From Hymenobacter pini (lineage in GTDB: Bacteria > Bacteroidota > Bacteroidia > Cytophagales > Hymenobacteraceae), in the NCBI RefSeq assembly GCF_020421205.1, contig NZ_JAIZZH010000002.1:930001-994000 (forward strand): a DNA stretch of 64,000 bases. The letters run 5' to 3'. Within the stretch, counting starts at the first letter, position 1. The number at the start of each line of letters is the position of its first letter. This document shows positions 1-8,503 of this stretch, piece by piece. Under the pieces are notes generated by a model. It saw only the letters and a program-made list of their open reading frames with translations, was not told the origin of the DNA and did no database searches. The position numbers and the translations under genes are program-made.

Positions 1-1
1 C

Positions 2-343
2 AATGAAGGGGCCATCTTCAAGATTCCGCTCAGCAACCCTTCCGCTTTCACCAAAGTAACGCTGCCGCAAGCTCTTACCGGGGCCGATGGAATGCTGCTC
101 CAGGATAACAATACGCTGCAGGTGGTTACCAACGCCCAGGCCAAAGTGTACCGGCTAAGCTCTACCGACGGTTGGACGACGGCCACCGTTACGGGCACCT
201 TCAGCACCCCGCCCCAGTACCCCACCACGCTGGCCCGCCGGGAGGGTGCCGACAGCTACGTGCTCTACTCCAATCTGAACGCGCTGCAGGCCAACCAGAA
301 TCCGCCGGTTTCGGTGTTCACCATTGCCCGGGTGAAGTTCTAG
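2..343 (+). CDS. C-terminal end of a beta-propeller-like protein (partial)
   Basis: The reading frame is open from the left edge of the window, so only the last 113 residues are seen and the true start lies outside. The sequence has short strand-turn units of the kind found in SMP-30/NHL-type propellers, including a 'GADGMLL' turn followed by a Leu/Val-rich strand. No catalytic motif is visible. The stop is followed directly by a strong hairpin terminator (364-412), so this is the last gene of its transcription unit. The propeller assignment is weak; other beta-rich secreted proteins would look alike. The coding status is secure from codon use. Confidence 0.7.
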   Translation, partial: NEGAIFKIPLSNPSAFTKVTLPQALTGADGMLLQDNNTLQVVTNAQAKVYRLSSTDGWTTATVTGTFSTPPQYPTTLARREGADSYVLYSNLNALQANQNPPVSVFTIARVKF

Positions 344-363
344 CCTGACAAGGTTACGTGGTT

Positions 364-412
364 AAAAAACTCAGCGAGGCCGGGGGTATCACTCGGCCTC
401 GCTGAGTTTTTT
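364..412. terminator. Bidirectional terminator between convergent genes
   Basis: A 19-bp perfect stem (364-382 with 394-412) flanked by an A-run on the left and a T-run on the right can act in both directions. Its right half lies inside the last codons of the minus-strand AsmA-like gene (stop at 389-391), so the stem also encodes that protein's tail (KKLSEAE). Confidence 0.85.
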
Positions 413-2542
413 GGCAATACCGGCCGGCACGCCGGCGCTGTTCAGTAAGCCGCTCACCAAGCCCTGCCGCCACAGCGAAAACACGGAGTAGCGCAGCTCC
501 CGGGCCGAGTTAATTTTTCCGGGCTTCAACGCCTTACCCGGCCGGCGGGGGTTGTTGTCCCGAATAACCAGGCCGTTGATGAGCGTGGTTTCTATGCGGT
601 GCAGCACGCCGGGGCGGTTTTGACGGTTCAGGCGCTGCAGCTTCAGGTCGGTGTACCGGCCCCACATGGTGCCCCGGGCAGCCTGCCGGTCCAGCGTCAT
701 CTGAAACCGGATTTGCTCTACCTGCCCACTCCGGAAACTGAGCCCCCGGGTAGGTACCGTCATGGAGTTCAGGATAGCCAATGGAGCTGCGCCGAAGGTA
801 CCTGCTACCGTATGGCGGCCAGCTGGGTCCAGCAAATTGGCGCGCAGCGTGAGCCGGGCCACGCACTGGTTTTGCAGCCGGCCGGTGGCCTCACCGGTTA
901 GCGGGTTGTTGGGGCCCATACGGCGTGGGTCGTTGCTCGCGTTGCGCAGCGTGCCGCCAAAGCGGGTAATCTGCATGGTGCCGGGGGTGGCCTCACGCGG
1001 GGCGCGGTAAATCATGGTGATGGTGGTTTGCGCAATCCGCAGGCGGTTGAGAGCAAACCGGAAGGGTAGCTTGCCTAGAGCTTCGGGCGTTACTACGGAG
1101 CGGCGCGGGTTGATGGGGAAGCGCCCATCAGAACGGGTGGTTACGCGCGCACCCCGAATAGCCAGCTCCGTGGCCCGCAGTTCCGCCCGGTTTACCGCCG
1201 CTCGGGCATCAAAGCCGCTTAGCTGCAGCACCGGCAGCCGGGCCGTTACGTGAGCCGCCTGGTGGCCCTTCCGGCGCGCCAGCTCCACCACTGACATCAT
1301 GGGCAGGACCAGCACATCGGTCAGGCGCAGTAGCCCTGCTCGGGTGTCGGCCCGCAAACCCTGCCACGCTACGCCGTAGTACGGGGAGTTGAGGGCGGCC
1401 GTGGTAGCACCGGTTTGCAGCTGCCAGCGTTGGGCGTAGTACAAATCGGTAGGCCGCTGGGGGCGCGGCAGCACCTGCAGCCGGAAGCCCGTGAGCTGGA
1501 TGGCAGCCACCACCGGCGCCAATTCGGTACCGGCTACCCGCAGGTTACCATTCGCAACTACCAGCGCTTGCAGCTGGCACACACGCAGGTACGGAGCCAG
1601 CATGGTATGGAGGCTGGGCGGTTTCTGGGCGGGGAGCGTAACGGCCAGGCGCGGCGCAGTGAGGCGCAGCGAATCGGCCCGGAACTGCCGCCGCACCAGC
1701 TGCGGCAGCCGGAGCCCCGTGAGCTGCAGCCGGGGTAATGCCAAGCTAGCCCGGATGGTAGCGGTGCGTTGCGGGCTGATAGGCCGGGTCGGATGCAGCA
1801 CCAGTGAATCGAGCAGCAGCTGCCGGGTGCGGGAGGAAATCTGCAGCCGCCGCAGCTGCAGGGTGTGGCCCGGCAGCTGCACCGCCAGCCCCCTAACCTG
1901 AGCTGCCACCTGCGCCGCGTAGCCAATGCGGGCCGAGTCGGCGGCCCCAGCAGCACTCAGGCGCACATCGTGCAGCAGCAGCGTAGTAGCCCCAGTAGCC
2001 ACCGTGGGCCGGGCCGCCGGGCCGTAGGCGCCGTGCAAATGCCGGATAGTCAGTTTTCCCAGTCGAATCCCGTCCACGGGCAAGCGGGTGTAAAGCGGGG
2101 CTTGCTGCTTGGTTTGCGGCAGCTCCTGCAGGCGTACGGCCACAGAGTCCAGCGTCAGGCTATCCACGGGCACCTCGGCGCGGCGCAAAAGGGCCAGCCA
2201 GCTCACGCCCCGCACTTGGCCACGCCCCAGTGCCACCTCCAGCCGGGGCAGCCCGGCTGAATCGGGCCCGGCCCCCACAGTACGCAGGCGCACGGCGCGC
2301 ACCGTGGCACCCAAGGGCCACAGCTGCGTACGAAGCTGCCCAATGTGCAACCGGTAACGGCCCCGGCTGGCGGCATACACCCGCTGCTCGGCCTGGCGCT
2401 GCAGCCATGGGTCGAGCCAGAAGGTGAGCAGCGCCCAACTACCCAGCCCCACCAGCAACAAAATACCTACCAGCCACCGCCCCCAGTGGAGCCGCCGCTG
2501 AACCGGTGACGCAGAAGGAGCGGAAGTAGCAATGGTGGGCAC
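389..2542 (-). CDS. AsmA-like membrane-anchored protein of unknown function
   Basis: A 717-residue protein with a short Arg-containing cytoplasmic tail, one membrane segment at about residues 24-42 (LVGILLLVGLGSWALL) and a long predicted periplasmic body of alternating Leu/Val strands with many Arg. That architecture (N-terminal anchor plus extended beta-rich body) is typical of AsmA/TamB/DUF748-type proteins, which in other bacteria bridge inner and outer membranes and are linked to lipid transport. The start codon is GTG, since no in-frame ATG occurs near the membrane segment. The C-terminus is encoded by the terminator stem. It is transcribed alone and divergently from the DinB gene. The family call is by architecture, so moderate. 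Confidence 0.6.
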   Translation of the reverse strand: MPTIATSAPSASPVQRRLHWGRWLVGILLLVGLGSWALLTFWLDPWLQRQAEQRVYAASRGRYRLHIGQLRTQLWPLGATVRAVRLRTVGAGPDSAGLPRLEVALGRGQVRGVSWLALLRRAEVPVDSLTLDSVAVRLQELPQTKQQAPLYTRLPVDGIRLGKLTIRHLHGAYGPAARPTVATGATTLLLHDVRLSAAGAADSARIGYAAQVAAQVRGLAVQLPGHTLQLRRLQISSRTRQLLLDSLVLHPTRPISPQRTATIRASLALPRLQLTGLRLPQLVRRQFRADSLRLTAPRLAVTLPAQKPPSLHTMLAPYLRVCQLQALVVANGNLRVAGTELAPVVAAIQLTGFRLQVLPRPQRPTDLYYAQRWQLQTGATTAALNSPYYGVAWQGLRADTRAGLLRLTDVLVLPMMSVVELARRKGHQAAHVTARLPVLQLSGFDARAAVNRAELRATELAIRGARVTTRSDGRFPINPRRSVVTPEALGKLPFRFALNRLRIAQTTITMIYRAPREATPGTMQITRFGGTLRNASNDPRRMGPNNPLTGEATGRLQNQCVARLTLRANLLDPAGRHTVAGTFGAAPLAILNSMTVPTRGLSFRSGQVEQIRFQMTLDRQAARGTMWGRYTDLKLQRLNRQNRPGVLHRIETTLINGLVIRDNNPRRPGKALKPGKINSARELRYSVFSLWRQGLVSGLLNSAGVPAGIAKKLSEAE

Positions 2543-2616
2543 GGCAGGGCTTACGCAAGAGCCGCTATGCAGGGTTGTGCCCCCAGGGCCGCGCGGCAGA
2601 ATCCGGCCGGATCTTC

Positions 2617-2624
2617 TACCTTCG
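2617..2624 (+). promoter_or_regulatory. Bacteroidota -7 element (TACCTTCG)
   Basis: TACCTTCG matches TAnnTTTG with one difference and lies 37 nt before the ATG chosen for the DinB gene. No clear TTTG -33 box is present at the usual distance. Confidence 0.45.
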
Positions 2625-2660
2625 CCGTTGTCAGTTGGTTATCCGGTATTTGACTTTGCC

Positions 2661-3215
2661 ATGCACACTTCTCCTTCCCCCGATGCGCTGGCCCCGGCCG
2701 TGCTGGCCTCTTTTAGCCATACGTTCCGCAGCTACAAAACCCTGGCCGACCGCGCCCTGGCCCAGCTTACACCCACCGACTGGCTGTACGTACCGGGCCC
2801 GGAGAGCAACAGCATTGCCGTTATTGTGCAGCACGTAACGGGCAACCTTCGCTCCCGCTTCTCCGATTTTCTGACCACCGACGGCGAGAAGCCCACCCGC
2901 AACCGGGACCAGGAGTTTGAGCAGCCCGCTACCGTGGGCACTTTGCCCCAGGCTTGGGAAGAAGGCTGGCAGATTCTGTTCGACGTGCTGGACACCCTGC
3001 AGCCCACCGATTTGCTCCGAACCGTGTACATCCGGGGCGAGGCGCACACGGTGCTGGCGGCGCTGCAGCGCCAAGTGGCGCACTATGCCTCGCACGTGGG
3101 CCAGATTGTGCAACTGGCCAAGCAGTTGCGGGGCACGGAGTGGCAAACCCTGAGTATTGCCCGCAACCAGAGTGCTGCTTTCAATGCGGCTATGCAAACG
3201 CGCGCTAACCAATAG
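2661..3215 (+). CDS. DinB/DUF1572-family protein
   Basis: A 184-residue protein of the DinB-like four-helix-bundle superfamily. The metal-binding triad expected for the fold is visible as His58 (VQHVTGN) and His141/His145 (HYASHVGQI). DinB-like enzymes include metal-dependent thiol transferases (bacillithiol or mycothiol S-transferases), but the substrate of this DUF1572-like branch is unknown. The ATG at 2661 is preferred over upstream in-frame starts because a TACCTTCG promoter element lies between them. The next gene starts 3 nt after the stop, so the two are probably co-transcribed. Confidence 0.8.
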   Translation: MHTSPSPDALAPAVLASFSHTFRSYKTLADRALAQLTPTDWLYVPGPESNSIAVIVQHVTGNLRSRFSDFLTTDGEKPTRNRDQEFEQPATVGTLPQAWEEGWQILFDVLDTLQPTDLLRTVYIRGEAHTVLAALQRQVAHYASHVGQIVQLAKQLRGTEWQTLSIARNQSAAFNAAMQTRANQ

Positions 3216-3218
3216 GTA

Positions 3219-3818
3219 ATGCTTCCCGTTAATCGTTCGATGCTGGCTATTACTTCCCTTTTGAACAACCAGAACGCCGACCGGATCAACCGGCTCATCA
3301 AGAGCCTGGAAACGGAGTTCGGCCTGGATGACGTGCAGGCCACGCCTGACCCCCATATTACCTATCAACTAGCGGGCGTACGCAAACTTTCGGCCCTCAA
3401 GCAGGTCCTCCGCGACGTAGCCCGCCACACCCAGCCCTTCGTGGCTCACACCACCGGCCTGGGCGTATTTCCGGGCCCTAATCCGGTTATTTACATTCCG
3501 GTGCTGCGCTCCGATGCACTTAACCACCTCCACAAGCGCATTTTGCGTGCTACCGCACCTCTGTGCCTGCGCACCGATAAATTCAGCGGGCCCGACTGCT
3601 GGCTACCCCACATTTCCCTGGCCCTGCACGACACCACGCCCGAGCTGCTGGGCCCCGTGATGCAGTACCTCAACCAGCAAACCTTCAACCTCAAGCTCTC
3701 CATTAACAACCTAGCTATTCTGCGGCAGGAGGAAGAGCAGTTTGTTCCAGAGAAGGTGTTCACGTTTGAAGGCCACAAACACGAGCCCATCCCCTCGTTG
3801 TTTGAGAAGGCTGGCTAA
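3219..3818 (+). CDS. 2H phosphoesterase (2'-5' RNA ligase-like)
   Basis: A 199-residue protein with the two hallmark HxT/S motifs of the 2H phosphoesterase superfamily: His46-x-Thr48 (PHITY) and His131-x-Ser133 (PHISL), spaced as in bacterial LigT/YjcG-like proteins. Members hydrolyse or form 2',5' or 2',3'-cyclic phosphodiester bonds in RNA or nucleotides; the natural substrate here cannot be read from sequence. ATG 3240 is an alternative start that would remove seven residues. It starts 3 nt downstream of the DinB gene, suggesting coupled translation. Confidence 0.85.
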   Translation: MLPVNRSMLAITSLLNNQNADRINRLIKSLETEFGLDDVQATPDPHITYQLAGVRKLSALKQVLRDVARHTQPFVAHTTGLGVFPGPNPVIYIPVLRSDALNHLHKRILRATAPLCLRTDKFSGPDCWLPHISLALHDTTPELLGPVMQYLNQQTFNLKLSINNLAILRQEEEQFVPEKVFTFEGHKHEPIPSLFEKAG

Positions 3819-3885
3819 GAGAGGCTTGGGCACGAGCAGCGGATTGGTGCCAGCGCGTTACCCGGCAATACTGCCCGTTCCCTGA

Positions 3886-3893
3886 TACCTTTA
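3886..3893 (+). promoter_or_regulatory. -7 element (TACCTTTA) before the 4-TM protein
   Basis: TACCTTTA differs from TAnnTTTG only in the last base and lies 34 nt upstream of the ATG at 3927, a distance consistent with a short leader. Confidence 0.45.
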
Positions 3894-3926
3894 CCGTATT
3901 ACTACACTTTCAGCCCTTTTCCACTC

Positions 3927-4388
3927 ATGTACCAAACCGTACTGTTGCTGCACTCCTGGACGCGCTGGCTCGTCCTCATTTTTGGCCTTATTGCCCTGTT
4001 CCGGGCCTTTGCCGGCTGGCAGGGCCGCAAGCCCTATACCGGAGCCGATAATGGCATGGGGGCCGCGTTTGTGGGCTCCATGCACCTGCAGCTGTTGCTG
4101 GGTATCATTCTGTACTTCATCAGCCCTTATGGTGCCAAGGCATTCGAAACGATGGGTGGCGCCGTGATGAAAGATGCCACCGGCCGCTTCTTTGCCGTGG
4201 AGCACTTGGTGGGCATGCTGCTGGCCGTGGTGGCAGCGCAAGTGGGCCGCACGCTGTCCAAAAAAGCTTCCGACGCTACCATCAAGCACAAAAAAGCCTT
4301 TACTTGGTTTTTAATTGCACTAATCTTGGTTTTGGTAATGATTCCGTGGGGCATCTGGAACCCGGCCCGGCCGATTTTCCACGTGTAA
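3927..4388 (+). CDS. Small four-helix membrane protein, cytochrome b-like
   Basis: A 153-residue integral membrane protein with four hydrophobic segments (about 5-28, 46-66, 90-108, 124-143). Histidines 9, 53 and 93 each sit near the edge of a predicted helix, an arrangement compatible with haem ligation; similar Bacteroidota proteins are often labelled cytochrome B, though evidence for haem binding is lacking. It has its own promoter-like element and a strong terminator (4428-4466), so it is monocistronic. No enzymatic motif is visible. The gene itself is secure, the cytochrome link is not. Confidence 0.7.
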   Translation: MYQTVLLLHSWTRWLVLIFGLIALFRAFAGWQGRKPYTGADNGMGAAFVGSMHLQLLLGIILYFISPYGAKAFETMGGAVMKDATGRFFAVEHLVGMLLAVVAAQVGRTLSKKASDATIKHKKAFTWFLIALILVLVMIPWGIWNPARPIFHV

Positions 4389-4427
4389 ATCGGTTTACAG
4401 GCCCGTTTTTGGCCTTATAATGCCCGG

Positions 4428-4466
4428 AAGGAGGTTTGCCGCTCGGCAAACCTCCTTTTTTATTTT
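4428..4466 (+). terminator. Rho-independent terminator
   Basis: A 13-bp perfect stem (4428-4440 with 4445-4457) with a 4-nt loop followed by a T-rich run, 39 nt after the stop codon of the four-helix protein. Confidence 0.9.
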
Positions 4467-4494
4467 TCCGCGACGCGCTTCTCTGATAAACTCC

Positions 4495-4502
4495 TATATT
4501 GC
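4495..4502 (+). promoter_or_regulatory. -7-like element (TATATTGC)
   Basis: TATATTGC resembles TAnnTTTG and lies 37 nt before the lipoprotein ATG at 4539, just after the upstream terminator. Confidence 0.35.
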
Positions 4503-4538
4503 CGATACGCAGTATTCCCTTCCTCCAACCATCTACAC

Positions 4539-5009
4539 ATGAAACAACTTTTTCCCCTCGCCCTGTTGCTGCTAGTTGGCTGCGAGCAGGCTGCCCTGCC
4601 CACGCAGGCGCCCGCTCCCCAGGTGGCCGCTGCCAACGCCGCTGCGCCTGCCAGTTCCACTGATTCGTACATGCGGGGCTTTTCCAAGTTCGACCAATGC
4701 ATCTGGGGTACTGGTATTTGTGCTGTAGCCGCCTCTCCCGATATGGAAACCGGCCGTAGCGGCCCGGCTCTGCGCACCCCCCGCGTCCGACTCACGCTGC
4801 GCGGCCAGCGCCTGGATGTGGAGTTCCTCACCCCATTTGACCCGGCAGTACGCATCCTCACCATCCGCCCTCGGGAGGAGTTCTTTGTAGCCCAGCCCGA
4901 AACCGATGCCCTCGGTGCCAATGCCATCAAAGTGCTGCGCGGCAGTTACCCCATTGACCAGCGTGTGGGCGAGTACGGCGGCCTGCACTTCAACGTGCAG
5001 GTATACTAG
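4539..5009 (+). CDS. Small lipoprotein of unknown function
   Basis: A 156-residue protein with a classical lipoprotein signal: MKQ, a Leu-rich core and the lipobox LVG-C with Cys15 as the expected lipidation site. An Ala/Pro-rich tether (about 18-40) follows, then a compact domain of about 110 residues with two Cys (FDQCIWGTGIC) that may form a disulfide. No known family is recognised. It is flanked by terminators on both sides and is therefore monocistronic. Confidence 0.75.
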   Translation: MKQLFPLALLLLVGCEQAALPTQAPAPQVAAANAAAPASSTDSYMRGFSKFDQCIWGTGICAVAASPDMETGRSGPALRTPRVRLTLRGQRLDVEFLTPFDPAVRILTIRPREEFFVAQPETDALGANAIKVLRGSYPIDQRVGEYGGLHFNVQVY

Positions 5010-5024
5010 CCGTTTGGACACACA

Positions 5025-5080
5025 GAATCCGGCCCGGCTGACGCCCATTGGGGAATGTCAGCCGGGCCGGATTCGTTTTA
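5025..5080. terminator. Hairpin terminator between convergent genes
   Basis: An 18-bp perfect stem (5025-5042 with 5057-5074) followed by a short T-run lies between the lipoprotein gene and the convergent SDR gene. Confidence 0.7.
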
Positions 5081-5093
5081 CCGGGTTGGGTGG

Positions 5094-5855
5094 TTAGATA
5101 CTTTGCCCGCCCGAAACCTCAATGCGCTGGGCGTTGATCCAGCCTGCCTCGTCGGTGCACAGGAAGGCCACTACCGGGCCAATATCGGTGGGCAGGCCCA
5201 CGCGGCCCAGGGCCGTAAGCGAGGCAATGTGCGCATTCACCTCCTTATTGTCGCGGGTGCGGCCACCGCCAAAATCGGTTTCAATAGCGCCCGGAGCCAC
5301 CACGTTCACCCGAATTCGGCGGCCTGCTAACTCCTTGGCCTGATAGCGGGTAAGTGTTTCCACGGCTGCCTTCATGCTGGCGTAGGTGGCGGAGTTGGGA
5401 ATGACGATGCGCGTCAGGCCCGACGAAATGTTGATGATTCCCCCGCTGTCGTTCAGTAGCGGTAGTGCCTGCTGCGTCAGGAAAAACGGCCCTTTGAAGT
5501 GGATGTTCAGCATGGCATCAAACTGCTGCTCCGCCACCTGCTCGTAGGGCTGGTAGAGGCCCGTGCCGGCATTGTTAATGAGGAAATCAAACCGCTCGGC
5601 TCCGAAGGTAGTGTGCAGGGTAGCTTTTACCTGCTCAAAGAATGCCGGGAAGCTGGCGGTGTGGGCGGTGTCCAGCTGCAAAGCAGCCGCTTTTCGGCCA
5701 TGGGCTTGCAGCTCCGCTACTACAGCCTCGGCTTCGGCCTGCTTGGTATGGTAGGTGATGATGACGTCCAGGCCTTTTTGGGCCAGATGCTGGGCCATGT
5801 TTTTGCCGAGGCCGCGGCTACCGCCCGTTACCAGGGCTATTTTGGTGGTGCTCAT
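5094..5855 (-). CDS. SDR-family oxidoreductase
   Basis: A 253-residue classical short-chain dehydrogenase/reductase. The cofactor motif TGGSRGLG is at residues 10-17, NNAG near 95, and the catalytic Ser plus YxxxK (YASMK) near 145-162. The closest general class is 3-oxoacyl-[ACP] reductase-like enzymes using NAD(P)H, but the substrate cannot be inferred. It lies head to tail downstream of a short AraC-type regulator on the same strand (71 nt away), a common pairing in which the regulator controls the reductase. Confidence 0.85.
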   Translation of the reverse strand: MSTTKIALVTGGSRGLGKNMAQHLAQKGLDVIITYHTKQAEAEAVVAELQAHGRKAAALQLDTAHTASFPAFFEQVKATLHTTFGAERFDFLINNAGTGLYQPYEQVAEQQFDAMLNIHFKGPFFLTQQALPLLNDSGGIINISSGLTRIVIPNSATYASMKAAVETLTRYQAKELAGRRIRVNVVAPGAIETDFGGGRTRDNKEVNAHIASLTALGRVGLPTDIGPVVAFLCTDEAGWINAQRIEVSGGQSI

Positions 5856-5926
5856 GCGCTGTGGAGGTTAGTTGACAAGGCAAAGTTCGGCCAGCCCGGC
5901 GGCTGGCTTCTGGTGAGTAGTTCAGA

Positions 5927-6346
5927 TTAATTGGTGACAGTTTCCGAAGTTTCGGCCCGCTGCTGGGCCCATAACTCCTCCCGGTACTGCCGGGGCGTGA
6001 TGCCCACAAAGCGCTTAAAGAACTTGGTGAAGTTGGAGTGGTCGTAGGTGAGGCGGGCCGCCACTTCGGCCACTGTCTGCCGCGGGTCACTGAGTAGCTC
6101 CTTGGATACCGCCACCAGCTTACGCTCATAAATGGCGCAGGGAGCCTCGCCGGTGGTCAGCCTAAGCGTGTTGCTGAGGTGAGTGGGGTGAATGCACAGC
6201 TGCCCGGCAAAATCCCGAATTTCCAGTGCCTCCGTGGCCCGGCCGGCCACCAGATCATCCACGTGAGCGTGGACCAGACGGGTAAAATCGGCGGTTATTT
6301 CGTGCTGGCGGGCCAGAATTTTCTTCGGAATGATTACAGTTGGCAT
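5927..6346 (-). CDS. AraC-type DNA-binding protein lacking a sensor domain
   Basis: A 139-residue protein made up almost entirely of an AraC/XylS double helix-turn-helix domain (two HTH units at roughly residues 45-90 and 95-130, with the C-terminal signature DHSNFTKFFKRFVGITPRQYR). The ATG at 6346 gives a protein beginning MPTVIIPKK; upstream in-frame starts run through unlikely codons into the divergent promoter region. No ligand-binding domain is present, so activity would have to be set by dosage or a partner. It probably controls the adjacent SDR gene. Confidence 0.8.
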   Translation of the reverse strand: MPTVIIPKKILARQHEITADFTRLVHAHVDDLVAGRATEALEIRDFAGQLCIHPTHLSNTLRLTTGEAPCAIYERKLVAVSKELLSDPRQTVAEVAARLTYDHSNFTKFFKRFVGITPRQYREELWAQQRAETSETVTN

Positions 6347-6482
6347 CGTATCAGAGGGGAAGCGAAGGAGTGCTAACGGGTTGACGCACGAGGAGGCTAT
6401 ATATTGGATAATGGCTGCTATGCTACCGTCGTCTTTAAAACATCTGCTCAGCTGAATGGTTTGATTTACGTAATTGCGCGTC

Positions 6483-7385
6483 ATGATCAAGCCCACCACC
6501 CTCGAAGATTTCTACCGGCAGAAGATCCATTGGCTGCCCGACAACCTGCAACAGGATATCGGACATTTCAACGTGTTCCGGCTCGACGACTTTGTGGGGC
6601 CGAATGCCTGCCACTTACCCTACAGCCGCAAGGACTTCTACAAAATCACACTGGTAAGGGGCCGCAGCAATTACCACTTCGCCGATAAGACGGTGGAAAT
6701 ACGGGGCAACGCCCTGCTGTTTGCTAACCCGCTGGTGCCCTACGACTGGGAGCCGCTGGATGATGACCAATCGGGGTATTTCTGCATTTTCACGGAGGCA
6801 TTTCTGCAGCGTACGCAAGGCGCGGGGGCACTGGAGCTACCCATGTTTAAGCCGGGTGGGCAGCCGCTTTATTCCCTCACCGATGCGCAGCTGGCCAGTG
6901 CGACGCAGCTTTTCGAGAAGATGGCCACTGAACTGGATTCAGACTACGCCTTCAAATACGACCTGTTGCGCAACTACGTGTTTGAGCTGGTGCACAGCGC
7001 CCTGAAGCTGCAGCCCGCCACCACGCTCTACCAGGAAAGCAACGCCGCCACCCGCATTGCCTCCCTGTTCACGGAGCTATTGGAGCGTCAGTTTCCCATT
7101 GAAACGCCGGGCCAGCAAGTGCGTCTGCGTAATGCGCACGCCTTTGCCGGGCAGTTGGCCGTGCACGTCAATCACCTCAACCGGGCCCTGAAGGAGGTAA
7201 CCGGCAAAACCACCACCCAGCTCATTGCCGACCGTTTGGTGCAGGAAGCCCACGCGCTGCTCAAGCATACGGCCTGGAACGTGGCGGAAATCAGCTACTG
7301 CCTGGGCTTTGAGGAGCCGGCCCACTTTACCAACTTCTTCCGCAAACGGGCCGGCACTACCCCTACCGCCGTGCGCGCTGTTTGA
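6483..7385 (+). CDS. AraC-family transcriptional regulator with cupin-like sensor domain
   Basis: A 300-residue regulator. The N-terminal half (about 1-180) resembles the cupin-type ligand-binding domain of AraC proteins; the C-terminal 100 residues form the double HTH with the signature near CLGFEEPAHFTNFFRKRAG. An in-frame TTG lies 9 nt upstream but the ATG at 6483 is the natural start. It is divergent from the short AraC gene (136 nt between starts) and precedes two tandem SDR genes on the same strand, its likely targets. Confidence 0.85.
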   Translation: MIKPTTLEDFYRQKIHWLPDNLQQDIGHFNVFRLDDFVGPNACHLPYSRKDFYKITLVRGRSNYHFADKTVEIRGNALLFANPLVPYDWEPLDDDQSGYFCIFTEAFLQRTQGAGALELPMFKPGGQPLYSLTDAQLASATQLFEKMATELDSDYAFKYDLLRNYVFELVHSALKLQPATTLYQESNAATRIASLFTELLERQFPIETPGQQVRLRNAHAFAGQLAVHVNHLNRALKEVTGKTTTQLIADRLVQEAHALLKHTAWNVAEISYCLGFEEPAHFTNFFRKRAGTTPTAVRAV

Positions 7386-7437
7386 TTTTTGCAAGCATCC
7401 GTTTGAAACGGGCAAGCCGCTGGCCTCTGCCCTGCTC

Positions 7438-7445
7438 TAGTTTTG
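7438..7445 (+). promoter_or_regulatory. -7 element (TAGTTTTG) for the tandem SDR genes
   Basis: TAGTTTTG is an exact match to TAnnTTTG, 22 nt before the ATG at 7468. No TTTG lies at exactly 19 nt upstream, so the -33 box is weak or replaced by an activator such as the upstream AraC protein. Confidence 0.5.
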
Positions 7446-7467
7446 CAGTGTACTAACACACACGACT

Positions 7468-8307
7468 ATGAGCACATCTCAAACCTGGTTTGTCACCGGG
7501 GCGTCGCAAGGGCTGGGGCTGGCGCTGGTCCGGCAGCTGCTGGCCGCCGGGCACCGCGTGGCTGCTACCTCCCGTCGGCTCAGCAGCCTTACCCAACTCC
7601 TCGGCGACGCCTCCGCCTCGTTCCTTCCGCTCGAAACCGACCTCACTACCGAGTCCAGTGTGGCGCAGGCCGTTTCGCAGGCCACCAGCACTTTTGGCCG
7701 CCTGGATGTGGTGGTCAACAATGCCGGCTACGGCATTGGCGGCAGCGTGGAGGAGCTTTCTGATGCCGAAACCCGCCAAGCCTTCGACGTGAATGTGTTT
7801 GGAATGCTGAATGTGATACGGCAGGCACTGCCGCACATGCGCACTGCCGGGTCCGGACACATTATCAATATTTCGTCCATTGCGGGTATTTCCGGCAACG
7901 TAGGCTGGGCCATTTACGCGGCTACTAAGTATGCCGTGGAGGGTGTGTCAGAGGTGTTGGCGCAGGATCTGGCGCCGCTGGGTATTAAAGTGACGGTAGT
8001 AGCCCCGGGCGCGTTTCGCACCAACTTCCTCACGCCCGAGTCGCTGGTACTGGCCCGGCAGCCGATTGAGGCGTACCAAGCGGTGCGGGCTTCGCACGAA
8101 AAGTACCTCGCCATGAATGGCACCCAGGCCGGCGACCCGGAAAAAGCCGCGGGGGCTATCATGCAGCTGGCTGCGGCAGCCCACCCGCCCGTGCATTTGC
8201 TACTCGGACAAGATGCCTACAAGCGGGCTACGCTTAAGCTCGAAACCTTCCGCCAGGAACTGGAAGCCTGGCACCCCCTTACCGTTTCAACGGGCTTCGC
8301 GGAATAG
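7468..8307 (+). CDS. SDR-family oxidoreductase, first tandem copy
   Basis: A 279-residue SDR with TGASQGLG at residues 10-17, NNAG near 90, and Tyr150-x3-Lys154 (YAATK). It continues about 40 residues past the core fold, with a conserved 'GDPEKAA' segment seen in a subgroup of Bacteroidota/actinobacterial SDRs of unknown substrate. It is a paralogue of the following gene: identical motif layout, the same DAETRQAFDVNVFG-type helix and matching C-terminal tail. Located directly downstream of an AraC regulator. Confidence 0.85.
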   Translation: MSTSQTWFVTGASQGLGLALVRQLLAAGHRVAATSRRLSSLTQLLGDASASFLPLETDLTTESSVAQAVSQATSTFGRLDVVVNNAGYGIGGSVEELSDAETRQAFDVNVFGMLNVIRQALPHMRTAGSGHIINISSIAGISGNVGWAIYAATKYAVEGVSEVLAQDLAPLGIKVTVVAPGAFRTNFLTPESLVLARQPIEAYQAVRASHEKYLAMNGTQAGDPEKAAGAIMQLAAAAHPPVHLLLGQDAYKRATLKLETFRQELEAWHPLTVSTGFAE

Positions 8308-8503
8308 CGGCAGCCAGGACCGGCGGGGAGCAGGGTTACCATATTACGATTTGGTTTCTTTTCACTTACAGCTGCAATAAAACGGGGGCCTGCGCGTCTG
8401 CCTATGTAGCTACTCCACTTTCTAACCGCTTTTCCTATGCTGTATCAATTCGCAAGCCTCGCCCTGAGCGATTCGCTGACCTATCACGAAACTGAACAAC
8501 TCC

